A DNA stretch of 64,000 nucleotides, taken from NCBI RefSeq assembly GCF_003473485.1, contig NC_053047.1:8509001-8573000 (forward strand). Direction: 5' to 3'. The notes below the pieces were generated by a model, which worked only from the letters and a program-made list of their open reading frames with translations, searched no databases and was not told where the DNA came from. Shown here piece after piece: positions 11,063 through 21,379 of the stretch (positions are counted from its first letter, which is position 1; each line of letters opens with the position of its first letter). The translations under genes and the position numbers were made by a program. Source of the stretch: Medicago truncatula. Its lineage: Eukaryota; Streptophyta; Magnoliopsida; Fabales; Fabaceae.

Positions 11063-12478
11063 ATGGAAAGAAGAAATACTAGGAAGTTTACATTCAGGAA
11101 ATTGGATCTAGAGAACTTAAGGAAGCTTGCATTTGAAGTAACTAACTTGGAGAACTTTTGTGATCGTCATGGGAAGTTGCTTGGTGTCCTCTGGACAAAT
11201 ATCGAGAAGGGGTGCTTGGAGACCTTGGTCCAGTTCTATGACCCTGCTTACCACTGTTTCACTTTTCCCGACTACCAGCTTATGCCTACCCTCGAAGAAT
11301 ATTCTCACTTAATTGGCCTACCCATACTTGATAAGGTACCTTTTACTGGTTTAGAACCTTTTCCCAAAGCCGCCACTATTGCAAATGCCCTCCATCTCAA
11401 AACCTCCCTCATAAAAGAAAAACTTACCCTAAAAGGGAACCTCCCAAGCTTACCTACTAAATTTCTTTACCAACAAGCCTCCGAGTTTTCCAAAACAAAC
11501 AATGTTGAGGCCTTTTACTCTATCCTAGCTTTACTCATCTATGGCCTAGTATTGTTCCCAAATATTGACAACTATGTTGACATCCATGCCATCCAAATTT
11601 TCCTCACAAAGAACCCAGTCCCCACATTGTTAGCTGATATATATCATTCCATTCACGATCGAACCCAAGTAGGTCGTGGAGCTATCCTTGGTTGCGCACC
11701 TTTACTATACAAATGGTTTACCTCTCACTTACCTCAGACCCACTCCTTTCAAGCCAACCCAGAAAATCTCTCCTGGCCCAAAAGAATCATGTCCCTTACC
11801 CCATCCGACATAACTTGGTACCGTGCCACTTGTAACTTCACGAACATCGTTGTCAGTTGTGGAGAATACTCAAATGTACCCCTTCTCGGTACGCAAGGAG
11901 GAATCAGCTATAATCCTATCCTTGCCAAACGTCAGTTCGGATGCCCAATGGAAGCTAAGCCAGACAACATCTACTTACAGGGTGAATTCTACTTCAACCA
12001 TGAAGATCCCTCAAACAAAAGAGGGAGATTTGTCCAAGCATGGCATGCCATTCGCACACTCAATAGAAGCCAATTGGCGAGGAGATCAGACTCTTTACAG
12101 GGGTCTTACACTCAATGGGTCATCAATAGAGCTTCCGATCTGGTCTTACCATATCATTTGCCGAGGTACCTATCTTCAACAACCCCAGCGCCGGCTTTAC
12201 CCTTGGCCCCCGCAACTGTGGAGGAATGTCAAGAGAAGTTGGCCCAATCGGAATGTGTGGGTGCTACTTGGAAGAGGAAGTATGATGAAGCTATGCTCAA
12301 GATGGAAACTATGAGTGGTGAGATAGAACAACGAGAGCATGAGGTTCACAAGTTGAGACGACAAATAGTAAAAAAGAATGTTCAGATTCGAGCTCAGAGC
12401 ACAAGGCTATCACAATTTATCAGCGCAGGGGAGCGTTGGGAGTTCTTCAAAGACGCACATTCCGATTCTGATGAATAG
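11063..12478 (+). CDS. Ogre ORF1 protein (DUF7745/plant-mobile-domain-like)
   Basis: Intact 471-residue ORF from the first ATG after the leader. Residues about 1-370 resemble the Fabaceae family annotated as DUF7745, distantly like the plant mobile domain; examples are 'FYDPAYHCFTFPDYQLMPTLEEY' in shortened form near residue 70-90 and 'WYRATCN' near 255. The C-terminal 90 residues are charged and heptad-like, a probable coiled coil starting near 'VEECQEKLAQ'. No transmembrane segment or catalytic motif is evident. An ORF of unknown function before gag is characteristic of Ogre elements. Its integrity in this copy, despite a frameshift in gag, fits a recent insertion. Its function is not known to me. 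Confidence 0.85.
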   Translation: MERRNTRKFTFRKLDLENLRKLAFEVTNLENFCDRHGKLLGVLWTNIEKGCLETLVQFYDPAYHCFTFPDYQLMPTLEEYSHLIGLPILDKVPFTGLEPFPKAATIANALHLKTSLIKEKLTLKGNLPSLPTKFLYQQASEFSKTNNVEAFYSILALLIYGLVLFPNIDNYVDIHAIQIFLTKNPVPTLLADIYHSIHDRTQVGRGAILGCAPLLYKWFTSHLPQTHSFQANPENLSWPKRIMSLTPSDITWYRATCNFTNIVVSCGEYSNVPLLGTQGGISYNPILAKRQFGCPMEAKPDNIYLQGEFYFNHEDPSNKRGRFVQAWHAIRTLNRSQLARRSDSLQGSYTQWVINRASDLVLPYHLPRYLSSTTPAPALPLAPATVEECQEKLAQSECVGATWKRKYDEAMLKMETMSGEIEQREHEVHKLRRQIVKKNVQIRAQSTRLSQFISAGERWEFFKDAHSDSDE

Positions 12479-12870
12479 TCTACTTCAAAGAGCCTGAGAG
12501 TTCCCAGTTTTTTTTTCTTTCATTTTTATTTAGCTTTAAGATTAGATATTTGTCTTATTTTATTTTTACAGAGTTTATCCCTTGGCTTCGTTGTTTAGAA
12601 AGGGAATTATCTCGTAGTATGTAAATTGTTCAAATGGAACTCTCAACTATGATATTTACAAAAATACTTTCCATAAATCCTTCGATAAAAAAATACGTCT
12701 ATATTTTTGCATAAACATCATGCATCATCTTGCATTTCATAGTCTCAAATCAAAGTCTCACACAAATTTCCTTTTCCAGAAAAAGAGTCAACTCGTTTCA
12801 TAAGGTGGCCCCACGTATCGTCTACAAGTCAACCCGTACTCACTACACTCGGGCAAACGTAAAAAAGAAG
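12479..12870 (+). other. Spacer between ORF1 and gag
   Basis: About 390 bases with no supported gene. The frame of gag is open upstream to 12730 without an earlier convincing ATG, so I place the gag start at ATG 12871. Confidence 0.6.
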
Positions 12871-15800
12871 ATGGATTATCTTGAGCAGGAAAATCGGGTA
12901 CTTCGTGAAGAAATGACAGCCATGCAGACTAGGATGGACGAGATGGCTGAATTAATAAAAACAATGGCGGAAGCTCAGACTCAAGCTCAAGCACAGATTC
13001 AAGCACAAGCGCAAGCATTGGCACAAGCTCAAACTCAAGCTCAGGCCCCAACAGAGGCGCGGGCCCGATCACAAGCACCTCCACCTCCTCCTCCTGTCAG
13101 AACTCAGGCCGAGGCATCTTCTTCTTGGACACTATGTGCTGACACTCCAACGCAGTCCGCTCCGCAACGTTCCACGCCTTGGTTTCCACCTTTCACTGCT
13201 GGGGAGATATTTCGTCCTATCACTTGTGAAGCTCAGATGCCCACTCACCAGTACACGGCTCAAGTACCCCTACCTGCCATGAGGGCCACTCCCGCCACCA
13301 TGACCTACTCAGTACCTGTGATGCATACAATTCCGCAAGCTGAAGAGCCTATCTTTCATTCAGGGAATGCAGAGGCTTACGGGGAGGTAAGCGACCTACG
13401 AGAGAAGTATGATGAACTACGCCGAGACATGAAAGCTCTCCATGAAAAAGGGAAATTCGGGAAGACTGCGTACGATCTCTGTTTGGTACCAAGTGTGCAG
13501 GTACCTCACAAAATTCAAGATTCCAGATTTCGAGAAATACAAAGGGAGTTCTTGTCCTGAGGAACATCTAAAAATGTATGTGAGAAGGATGCCTGCATAC
13601 GCCCAAGATGATCAGATTCTTATTTACTACTTCCAAGAAAGCTTGACCGGCCCTGCTTCAAAGTGGTACACAAACCTAGACAAAACAAGAGTTCAAACTT
13701 TCCGTGACCTTTGCGAAGCTTTTGTGGAACAGTACAGTTACAATGTAGACATGACTCCGGACCGAAGTGACCTCCAAGCCATGACTCAGGGGGATAAAGA
13801 AACGTTCAAAGAGTACGCCCAACGGTGGAGAGACACCGCTGCCCAAGTCAGCCCACGAATTGAGGAGAAAGAGATGACCAAGCTCTTCCTAAAAACTCTA
13901 AATCATTTTTATTACAAAAAGATGGTTGGGAGTACACCAAAGAGCTTCGCGGAGATGGTTGGTATGGGAGTACAGTTAGAAGAAGGAGTCCGAGAAGGAC
14001 GCTTAGTAAAGAATACACCTCCTGCCAGTGGGACCAAGAAGACCGGGAACCATTTTCCGAGGAAGAAAGAACAAGAAGTCGGTATGGTGACTCATGGAGG
14101 GCCTCAACAAACTTATCCAGCCTATCAACACATTGCTGCCATCACACCCACCTCTCACCCTTTTCAACAAACAAATAACTATCCTCAAATACCACAATAT
14201 CCTCAACTCCCACAAAATCCTTCACCCCAAAATACTCAACAACAAAATTTCCAACAACAACCATACCAACAACAACCATACCAACAATTCCCATACCAAC
14301 AATACCCTCAACAAAATTTCCAACAACAACCTTATCAACAACGCCCACAACAACCGCGACCACCAAGAATGCCGATTAACCCAATACCAGTCACCTATGC
14401 AGAATTACTTCCCGGCTTACTCAAGAAAAACCTTGTCCAAACTAGAACAGCTCCTCCTATCCCAGAAAAACTACCCTCTTGGTATAGACTTGACCAAACT
14501 TGTGACTTCCATGAAGGGGGCCGTGGCCATAACATTGAAACTTGTTATGCCTTTAAAAGCACAGTGCAGAGGTTGATCAATGACGGAAAAATAACTTTCA
14601 CAGACTCGGCGCCAAATATTCAAACAAACCCATTGCCAAATCATGGTGCCGCAACGGTCAACATGATCGAAGATTGTCAAAAGACTCGTCCCATTCTGAA
14701 TGTTCAACATATTAGGACACCCTTGGTCCCGTTACATGCCAAGTTATGCAAAATTGACCTTTTTGAGCATAATCATGATCTCTGTGAAATATGCCTTGTG
14801 AATTCCGGAGGGTGTCAGAAAGTAAGAAATGATATTCAAGGGCTTCTAGACCGAGGAGAGCTTGTGGTCGAAAGGAAGTGTGATGATGTGTGTGTAATAA
14901 CTCCCGAAGGGCCTTTAGAGGTATTTTATGACAGTCGAAAGTCAACCATCACCCCTCTGGTAATCTGCTTACCAGGTCCACTGCCATATGTTTCTGAAAA
15001 AGCCGTTCCATACAAATACAATGCCACCATGATTGAAGAGGGTCGCGAGGTTCCAATACCGCCTCTGTCCAGTGTGGATAATATTGTTGAAGACAGCAGA
15101 GTTTTGAGAAATGGGCGCGTTGTCCCCATAGTGTTCCCAAGGAGGATTGATGCTACAGTAAACAAGGAGGTTCGGACTAAAGATGCTGATGTCGCCAAAG
15201 AAGTGGATCAACCCAAAGAGGCTGGTACAAGTGCAGAGTTCGATGAGATTCTCAAGTTAATAAAGAAGAGCGAGTACAGGGTTGTTGACCAACTAATGCA
15301 GACTCCATCCAAAATATCCATAATGTCTTTATTACTAAATTCTGAGGCCCATAAAGATGCATTAATGAAGGTCTTAGAACAAGCTTTTGTGGATTATGAC
15401 GTAACGGTGGGTCAGTTTGGCGGAATAGTAGGGAACATCACTGCATGCAACAACTTGAGTTTCAGTGATGAAGAGCTCCCAGCAGAAGGAAGAAACCATA
15501 ATCGGGCGCTGCATATATCTGTGAACTGTAAAACTGATGCTTTGTCAAATGTGCTGGTGGATACTGGATCATCTTTGAATGTGTTGTCCAAAACAACTTA
15601 TACCCAGCTCGCTTACCAAGGCGCACCTTTGAGACGAAGTGGGGTAATGGTGAAAGCTTTTGATGGCTCGAGGAAGGATGTCCTTGGAGAGGTGGTTCTA
15701 CCCATCACAGTTGGGCCACAAGTTTTCCAAGTTAATTTTCAAGTCATGGACATTCAAGCTTCGTATAGTTGCCTACTGGGTCGACCCTGGATTCACGAGG

Positions 15801-16282
15801 CAGGGGCTGTCACATCCACGCTGCATCAAAAGCTGAAGTTTGTGAAGAATGGGAAGCTAGTAACTGTAAACGGTGAAGAGGCTTTATTGGTAAGTCATTT
15901 GTCATCTTTCTCTTTCATTGGGGCGGACGATGTCGAAGGGACACCTTTTCAAGGGTTTACTATAGAAGATAAGAATACCAAGAAGAATGAAGCCTCTATC
16001 TCGTCTCTGAAAGATGCTCAGAAGGTCATACAAGCAGGAGGGTCCACAAGCTGGGGAAAGCTAATAGAGCTTCCAGAAAACAAGCACCGAGAAGGTTTGG
16101 GTTTCTTCCCATCTACTAGTCTGTCCACAGCAAAGAAGGGCACTTTCCACAGTTCGGGCTTTATCCACGCAATCATTGAAGATGATCCTGAAAGTGTGCC
16201 ACGAGGTTTTATAACGCCAGGAGTATCCAGCCACAATTGGGTTGCCGTAGATGTTCCTTTTGTTGCTCACTTGTCCAAGTAA
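12871..16282 (+). CDS. Ogre gag-protease ORF with one frameshift
   Basis: Starts at ATG 12871 with a coiled-coil-like N terminus ('MDYLEQENRVLREEM'), followed by an Ala-Gln repeat (about 12970-13050) and a Pro-rich run. The gag core with 'GPASKWYTNL' and a downstream 'TFKEYAQRWRDTA' lies at about 13600-13910. A Gln/Pro/Tyr-rich repeat occupies 14160-14370, and a Cys/His motif CX2HX6HX4C ('CDFHEGGRGHNIETC') is near 14500. The retroviral-type protease motif 'LVDTGSSLNVL' has its catalytic Asp at 15560. The frame changes by one base at the A-run 13510-13513, splitting the protein between 12871-13560 and the continuing frame to TAA 16282. The product would assemble particles and process the polyprotein. 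Confidence 0.88.
14160..14370 (+). repeat. Gln-rich codon repeat in gag
   Basis: CAACAACCATACCAACAA-type words recur and encode a low-complexity QQPYQQ tract linking the gag core to the Cys/His motif. The reading frame is kept throughout. Confidence 0.85.
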
Positions 16283-16552
16283 TGCATTTGTCTAGTTTAT
16301 GCTTTTCTTTTCAAAAAAAAAAACGAACAAAAAAAATCCTTTCGCCCCGCCCCAAGCGAAAGTGAACTTATCTAGGGCTTTTTATTTCAAGAAATTATCA
16401 TCAATAAAATAAAAATGTCGTTTTTTTCCCGATGTTTTGCCTCATTTTCTTTTATGCTTTTCTGAAAAGTGGTAATACAAAAAACCCAACATGAATTTTC
16501 AAAAAATCTGCATGTATCTTTTTTCTAAAAAAATCATCCATCACATGTGCAG
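16279..16552 (+). other. Probable spliced intron between gag-pro and pol
   Basis: A GTAATG donor at 16279 overlaps the last codon before the gag-pro stop, and an acceptor ATGTGCAG ends at 16552. Removing these 274 bases joins the gag-pro frame to the pol frame in phase with no stop. The interval is T- and A-rich as plant introns are. Splicing at this place is established for Ogre elements; the exact sites here are my inference. Confidence 0.65.
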
Positions 16553-19500
16553 ATTAGAAATCGACGAACCCGTTGAACAACATAACCCTATGATCTCTCC
16601 CAACTTTGAGTTCCCTGTGTATGAGGCGGAGGAAGAAGAGAATGAAGAGATCCCTGACGAAATCTCTCGACTACTCGAACAAGAGAAGAAGACCATTCAG
16701 CCTTATGGGGACGAACTAGAAGTGATTAATTTGGGCACCAAAGAAGACAAGAAAGAAATCAAGGTTGGGGCATCGCTCGAAACAAGTGTTAAAAAGCAAG
16801 TGATAGAGCTCCTCAAAGAATATGTTGATGTGTTTGCCTGGTCCTACCAAGATATGCCGGGTCTAGACACTGATATTGTGGTACATCACCTACCTTTGAA
16901 ACCTGAATGTCCGCCAGTCAAACAAAAATTGAGAAGAACACGTCCTGACATGGCTCTCAAAATCAAAGAAGAGGTACAGAAGCAGATCGACGCTGGTTTC
17001 CTCATCACATCAAATTACCCCCAGTGGTTAGCTAACATAGTGCCTGTTCCAGAGAAAGATGGTAAGGTCAGAATGTGTGTTGACTACCGTGATTTAAACA
17101 AAGCTAGCCCGAAAGACGACTTTCCTTTACCTCATATTGACGTGTTGGTTGACAGTACTGCAAAGTCTAAAGTCTTCTCATTCATGGATGGATTCTCCGG
17201 TTATAATCAAATCAAGATGGCACCCGAAGATAGAGAGAAAACATCATTTATTACACCTTGGGGCACTTTCTGTTACAAAGTAATGCCATTCGGTTTAATC
17301 AATGCAGGAGCTACTTATCAGAGGGGTATGACTACTCTTTTCCACGATATGATACATAAAGAGATTGAGGTCTATGTGGATGATATGATAGTCAAGTCGA
17401 TTACTGAAGAAGACCATGTCAAGTATCTACAGAAGATGTTCCAGCGCCTGAGGAAGTACAAACTTCGTCTAAATCCCAACAAATGCACTTTTGGTGTCAG
17501 ATCCGGAAAGCTTCTAGGCTTCATCGTCAGCCAGAAAGGCATCGAGGTAGATCCTGACAAAGTTAAAGCCATCAGAGAGATGCCTGCTCCGAGAACAGAA
17601 AAAGAAGTAAGGGGTTTTCTTGGACGACTAAATTACATCTCCCGGTTCATTTCCCATATGACTGCAACTTGTGGGCCGATATTCAAACTACTCCGCAAAG
17701 AACAAGGTATTGTGTGGACCGAAGATTGCCAGAAGGCTTTTGACAGCATAAAGAAGTACTTGCTAGAACCACCGATTCTCATCCCTCCAGTTGAAGGAAG
17801 ATCTTTGATCATGTACCTAACAGTGTTAGAAAATTCCATGGGTTGTGTGCTCGGACAACAAGATGAAACCGGAAGAAAAGAGCACGCCATTTATTATTTA
17901 AGCAAGAAGTTTACTGAATGTGAATCTCGCTACTCCATGCTCGAGAAGACATGTTGTGCTCTAGCCTGGGCTGCCAAACGCCTCCGTCATTATATGATCA
18001 ATCACACTACTTGGCTGGTATCTAAAATGGATCCAATCAAGTACATATTTGAGAAGCCCGCTTTGACAGGGAGGATTGCACGGTGGCAGATGCTACTGTC
18101 CGAATATGATATCGAGTACCGTTCCCAGAAGGCAATTAAAGGCAGTATTCTTGCTGATCACTTGGCTCACCAACCACTTGAAGACTACCGACCTATCAAG
18201 TTTGACTTCCCTGATGAAGAAATTATGTATCTAAAGATGAAAGATTGTGACGAGCCACTATTCGGAGAAGGTCCTGATCCAGATTCAGTATGGGGTTTGA
18301 TATTTGATGGGGCTGTCAATGTATACGGCAACGGCATAGGGGCAGTACTCCTTACTCCTAAAGGTGCTCACATCCCTTTCACAGCAAGACTCCGGTTTGA
18401 CTGCACGAACAACATCGCTGAATATGAAGCCTGCATCATGGGTATTGAAGAAGCCATTGATCTGAGAATCAAGAACATCGAAATATATGGAGATTCAGCT
18501 CTTGTAATCAACCAGATCAAAGGAAAATGGGAAACTCTTCACGCAGGATTAATACCTTATCGAGACTATGCAAGACGTTTATTGACCTTCTTCAACAAAG
18601 TGGAATTACATCATATTCCTCGGGATGAGAATCAGATGGCGGATGCCTTGGCTACTTTGTCTTCAATGATCAAGGTGAATCATCACAATGACGTGCCACT
18701 AATCAGTGTCAAATTCCTTGATAGACCCGCTTATGTGTTTGCCGCTGAAGCAGTTTTCGACGATAAACCTTGGTTCCATGATATTAAGGTGTTTCTCCAA
18801 ACTCGAGAGTATCCTCCTGGAGCATCCAACAAAGATAAGAAGACTCTCAGAAGATTATCTAGTAATTTCTTCCTGAATGGGGATATCTTGTACAAAAGAA
18901 ACTTTGACACGGTCTTGCTCAGATGTGTAGACAAATATGAAGCTGATTTATTGATACATGAAATACACGAAGGATCCTTCGGAATTCATCCTAATGGGCA
19001 CACAATGGCTAAAAAGATATTGCGAGCAGGCTACTACTGGATGACAATGGAATCAGATTGCTACAAGCATACCAGAAAGTGTCACAAGTGTCAGATATAC
19101 GCCGACAAGATTCATGTGCCGCCAACTACGCTCAATTTACTTTCTTCTCCGTGGCCTTTCTCTATGTGGGGCATTGACATGATCGGAAGGATTGAGCCCA
19201 AAGCTTCAAATGGACACCGTTTTATCTTAGTGGCTATTGACTACTTCACTAAGTGGGTTGAGGCCGCATCGTATGCTAATGTGACCAAACAAGTGGTGGT
19301 CAAATTTATCAAGAATCATATCATTTGTCGTTATGGCATCCCCAACCGGATCATCACCGACAACGGAACAAATCTAAACAACAAGATGATGAAAGAATTG
19401 TGTGATGATTTCAAGATCGAGCACCATAACTCTTCACCTTACAGACCTCAAATGAATGGTGCTGTCGAAGCTGCGAACAAGAATATAAAGAGGATTGTCC

Positions 19501-20018
19501 AGAAGATGGTGGTGACTTATAAAGATTGGCATGAAATGCTTCCCTTTGCATTACATGGATATCGTACTTCTGTACGCACATCAACAGGGGCAATTCCTTT
19601 TTCCCTGGTATATGGCATGGAGGCAGTACTCCCTGTAGAAGTCGAAATTCCATCATTGAGAGTCTTATTGGAGGCTGACTTATCGGAAGCTGAATGGGTT
19701 CAGAATAGATACGACCAGTTGAATCTAATTGAAGAAAAGCGCATGACAGCCCTATGTCACGGACAATTATATCAAAAAAGGATGAAGCAGGCCTTTGACA
19801 AGAAAGTTCGTCCCCGTGAGCTTAAAGAAGGTGATCTCGTGCTCAAAAAGATTTTCTCTTTCCAACCAGACTCCCGAGGCAAGTGGGCTCCTAATTATGA
19901 AGGTCCATATGTTGTTAAAAGAGCCTTCTCAGGTGGTGCCATGACTCTACAAACCATGGACGGTGAAGAACTTCCACGACCTGTGAACACAGATGCAGTC
20001 AAGAAATACTTTGTCTAA
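16491..20018 (+). CDS. Ogre pol: reverse transcriptase, two RNase H domains, integrase
   Basis: Intact 1175-residue frame. ATG 16491 is within the proposed intron, so the real protein probably begins by splicing at 16553. Domains: RT at about residues 150-360 with YVDD (Y295, D297, D298); first RNase H around 440-560 ('SRYSMLEKTCCALAWAAKRL'); a second, archaeal-type RNase H at about 600-730 ('WGLIFDGA', 'AEYEA', 'YGDSALV', 'MADALA', supplying the four acidic residues); integrase with an HHCC-like region near 820-880 and catalytic D896, D957 and E993 (D-35-E). The dual RNase H places it in the Tat/Ogre lineage. All catalytic residues I can check are present. It copies element RNA to DNA in cytoplasmic particles and inserts it in chromosomes. 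Confidence 0.95.
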   Translation: MNFQKICMYLFSKKIIHHMCRLEIDEPVEQHNPMISPNFEFPVYEAEEEENEEIPDEISRLLEQEKKTIQPYGDELEVINLGTKEDKKEIKVGASLETSVKKQVIELLKEYVDVFAWSYQDMPGLDTDIVVHHLPLKPECPPVKQKLRRTRPDMALKIKEEVQKQIDAGFLITSNYPQWLANIVPVPEKDGKVRMCVDYRDLNKASPKDDFPLPHIDVLVDSTAKSKVFSFMDGFSGYNQIKMAPEDREKTSFITPWGTFCYKVMPFGLINAGATYQRGMTTLFHDMIHKEIEVYVDDMIVKSITEEDHVKYLQKMFQRLRKYKLRLNPNKCTFGVRSGKLLGFIVSQKGIEVDPDKVKAIREMPAPRTEKEVRGFLGRLNYISRFISHMTATCGPIFKLLRKEQGIVWTEDCQKAFDSIKKYLLEPPILIPPVEGRSLIMYLTVLENSMGCVLGQQDETGRKEHAIYYLSKKFTECESRYSMLEKTCCALAWAAKRLRHYMINHTTWLVSKMDPIKYIFEKPALTGRIARWQMLLSEYDIEYRSQKAIKGSILADHLAHQPLEDYRPIKFDFPDEEIMYLKMKDCDEPLFGEGPDPDSVWGLIFDGAVNVYGNGIGAVLLTPKGAHIPFTARLRFDCTNNIAEYEACIMGIEEAIDLRIKNIEIYGDSALVINQIKGKWETLHAGLIPYRDYARRLLTFFNKVELHHIPRDENQMADALATLSSMIKVNHHNDVPLISVKFLDRPAYVFAAEAVFDDKPWFHDIKVFLQTREYPPGASNKDKKTLRRLSSNFFLNGDILYKRNFDTVLLRCVDKYEADLLIHEIHEGSFGIHPNGHTMAKKILRAGYYWMTMESDCYKHTRKCHKCQIYADKIHVPPTTLNLLSSPWPFSMWGIDMIGRIEPKASNGHRFILVAIDYFTKWVEAASYANVTKQVVVKFIKNHIICRYGIPNRIITDNGTNLNNKMMKELCDDFKIEHHNSSPYRPQMNGAVEAANKNIKRIVQKMVVTYKDWHEMLPFALHGYRTSVRTSTGAIPFSLVYGMEAVLPVEVEIPSLRVLLEADLSEAEWVQNRYDQLNLIEEKRMTALCHGQLYQKRMKQAFDKKVRPRELKEGDLVLKKIFSFQPDSRGKWAPNYEGPYVVKRAFSGGAMTLQTMDGEELPRPVNTDAVKKYFV

Positions 20019-20040
20019 AAATTTTAAAAGAACAGCTCGG

Positions 20041-20199
20041 TAAGTCGAAAACCCGAAAAGGGCGACTTAGGCAAAAATGAGCGTCTCGGTGGACTGAAAA
20101 CCCGGAAAGGGCGGTCCAGGCAAAAATTAGAGACAATAAACAGAGATCATTATCCTGATAGAGTGAAAACCCGAAAGGGCAGTCTATGCAAAAATTAAG

Positions 20200-20244
<45 letters not shown>

Positions 20245-20926
20245 AGTAACTGCATCCAGTCGAACACAGATACACTTGGGGCATACCTAATATCAAAAGC
20301 ATTCGAGCCACAAGATAACGGATTTCAAAGTTGCTAGAGAACGATAGGGTTATGAAACTCAACGTACCTTTCCCTTTTAAATTACCATTACTTTTCAAAC
20401 TTTGTAAAGAACTCCATGAAGTCATGCCATTGGCATAGCGTCATTCGATCAATAAACTTTGAGCCTTTACCCCTCTTTTGATTCCCATTTGTTTTGTTTC
20501 ACGAATTTTTCCTCTTTTATTGATGATAATATTTTGAAACAGATTTCTAAAACATTATATAATAAAAAGCATAAACAAATAGATACAGCTCGGCACTCGG
20601 GAGTAAAAGAGGCATATATCAACTCAAGAGAGGTTAGATCCTGCTAAAAGCGTGGCTCGACACTAAGGAAAGTCTCTGAACAAACAAATACAAAAAAAAT
20701 AATAATACAAAGAAGCTCGCTAAGTTGAAAACCTGAAAAGGTGACTTAGGCAACAGAGAGCGTCCCGGTGGACTGAAAACCCGAAAGGGCGGTCCAGGCA
20801 AAAATTAGGGGCAAAACAAAAAAATATTCCCGGTGGACTGAAAACCCGAAAGGGCGGTCCAGGCAAAAATTAGGGGCAAAACAAAAAAATATTCCCGGTG
20901 GACTGAAAACCCGAAAGGGCGGTCCA
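20041..20926 (+). repeat. Seven hairpin-forming repeat units (family 1)
   Basis: Units at 20041-20069, 20090-20118, 20159-20186, 20721-20748, 20769-20796, 20834-20861 and 20899-20926 share the plan 7-nt arm, AAAA, CCC, GAAA-type loop, GGG, complementary 7-nt arm; most are then followed by GGCAAAAATTA or a close variant. The last three units repeat about every 65 bp. Arms differ between units but stay complementary: TGGACTG/CGGTCCA, TAAGTCG/CGACTTA, TAAGTTG/TGACTTA. The inner stem changes together too (CCC/GGG versus CCT/AGG). Unit 3 has one mismatch. Confidence 0.85.
20205..20236. repeat. Poly(A) run within Ogre 3' UTR
   Basis: A run of about 32 A follows the third hairpin unit. It could be an old internal poly(A) captured by template switching, or simple slippage. 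Confidence 0.8.
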
Positions 20927-21379
20927 GGCAAAATTAGGGATTTTTCAATAAAACAAAAGGCATGACTGCTGAAACATACCAATGGAAGGACACTCTGTGC
21001 CGGTTTACAAATGGCGACTTCTTCCAGACTTCTTTCATCGACAATGGGCTCACCCCCCAGGAGGCACCAGTGGCTACCTAGTGCCAGGTTCTTACACCAT
21101 CAACGGCTCGATTTGCTCACAATAATATCATCTCCAAGGAAGGTTGCCGAGTGTTTGTAATGCAATGTCGGTCCAACTCCCATCTTACCTGTCTTGTCTC
21201 GGTTCATCGACTCACGTGTCATGTACATTCATATATCCATACATTCATACAATCATGCATTCACCAATATTTTCACATAATCATACGTTTATGCGTACAC
21301 GACATATGCATAACATCAATTCACACATAATTGCATCAGTCAAAGCTTACCATTGTGTCAAGCCGCAAGTTTCTACAAA

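Noticed and set aside
13508-13520. Programmed ribosomal frameshift site in Ogre gag
   Set aside because: The shift falls between the coiled coil and the gag core rather than between gag and pol, there is no slippery heptamer with a clear downstream structure, and Ogre elements use splicing to express pol; mutation or sequencing error is simpler.
14142-14366. Minus-strand Val/Gly-rich frame
   Set aside because: It is the complement of the Gln-rich gag repeat, with no domain of its own.
20769-20926. Regular 65-bp repeats resembling a CRISPR array
   Set aside because: Spacers are also repeated, there are no cas genes, the DNA is plant, and the units are within a retrotransposon 3' UTR.
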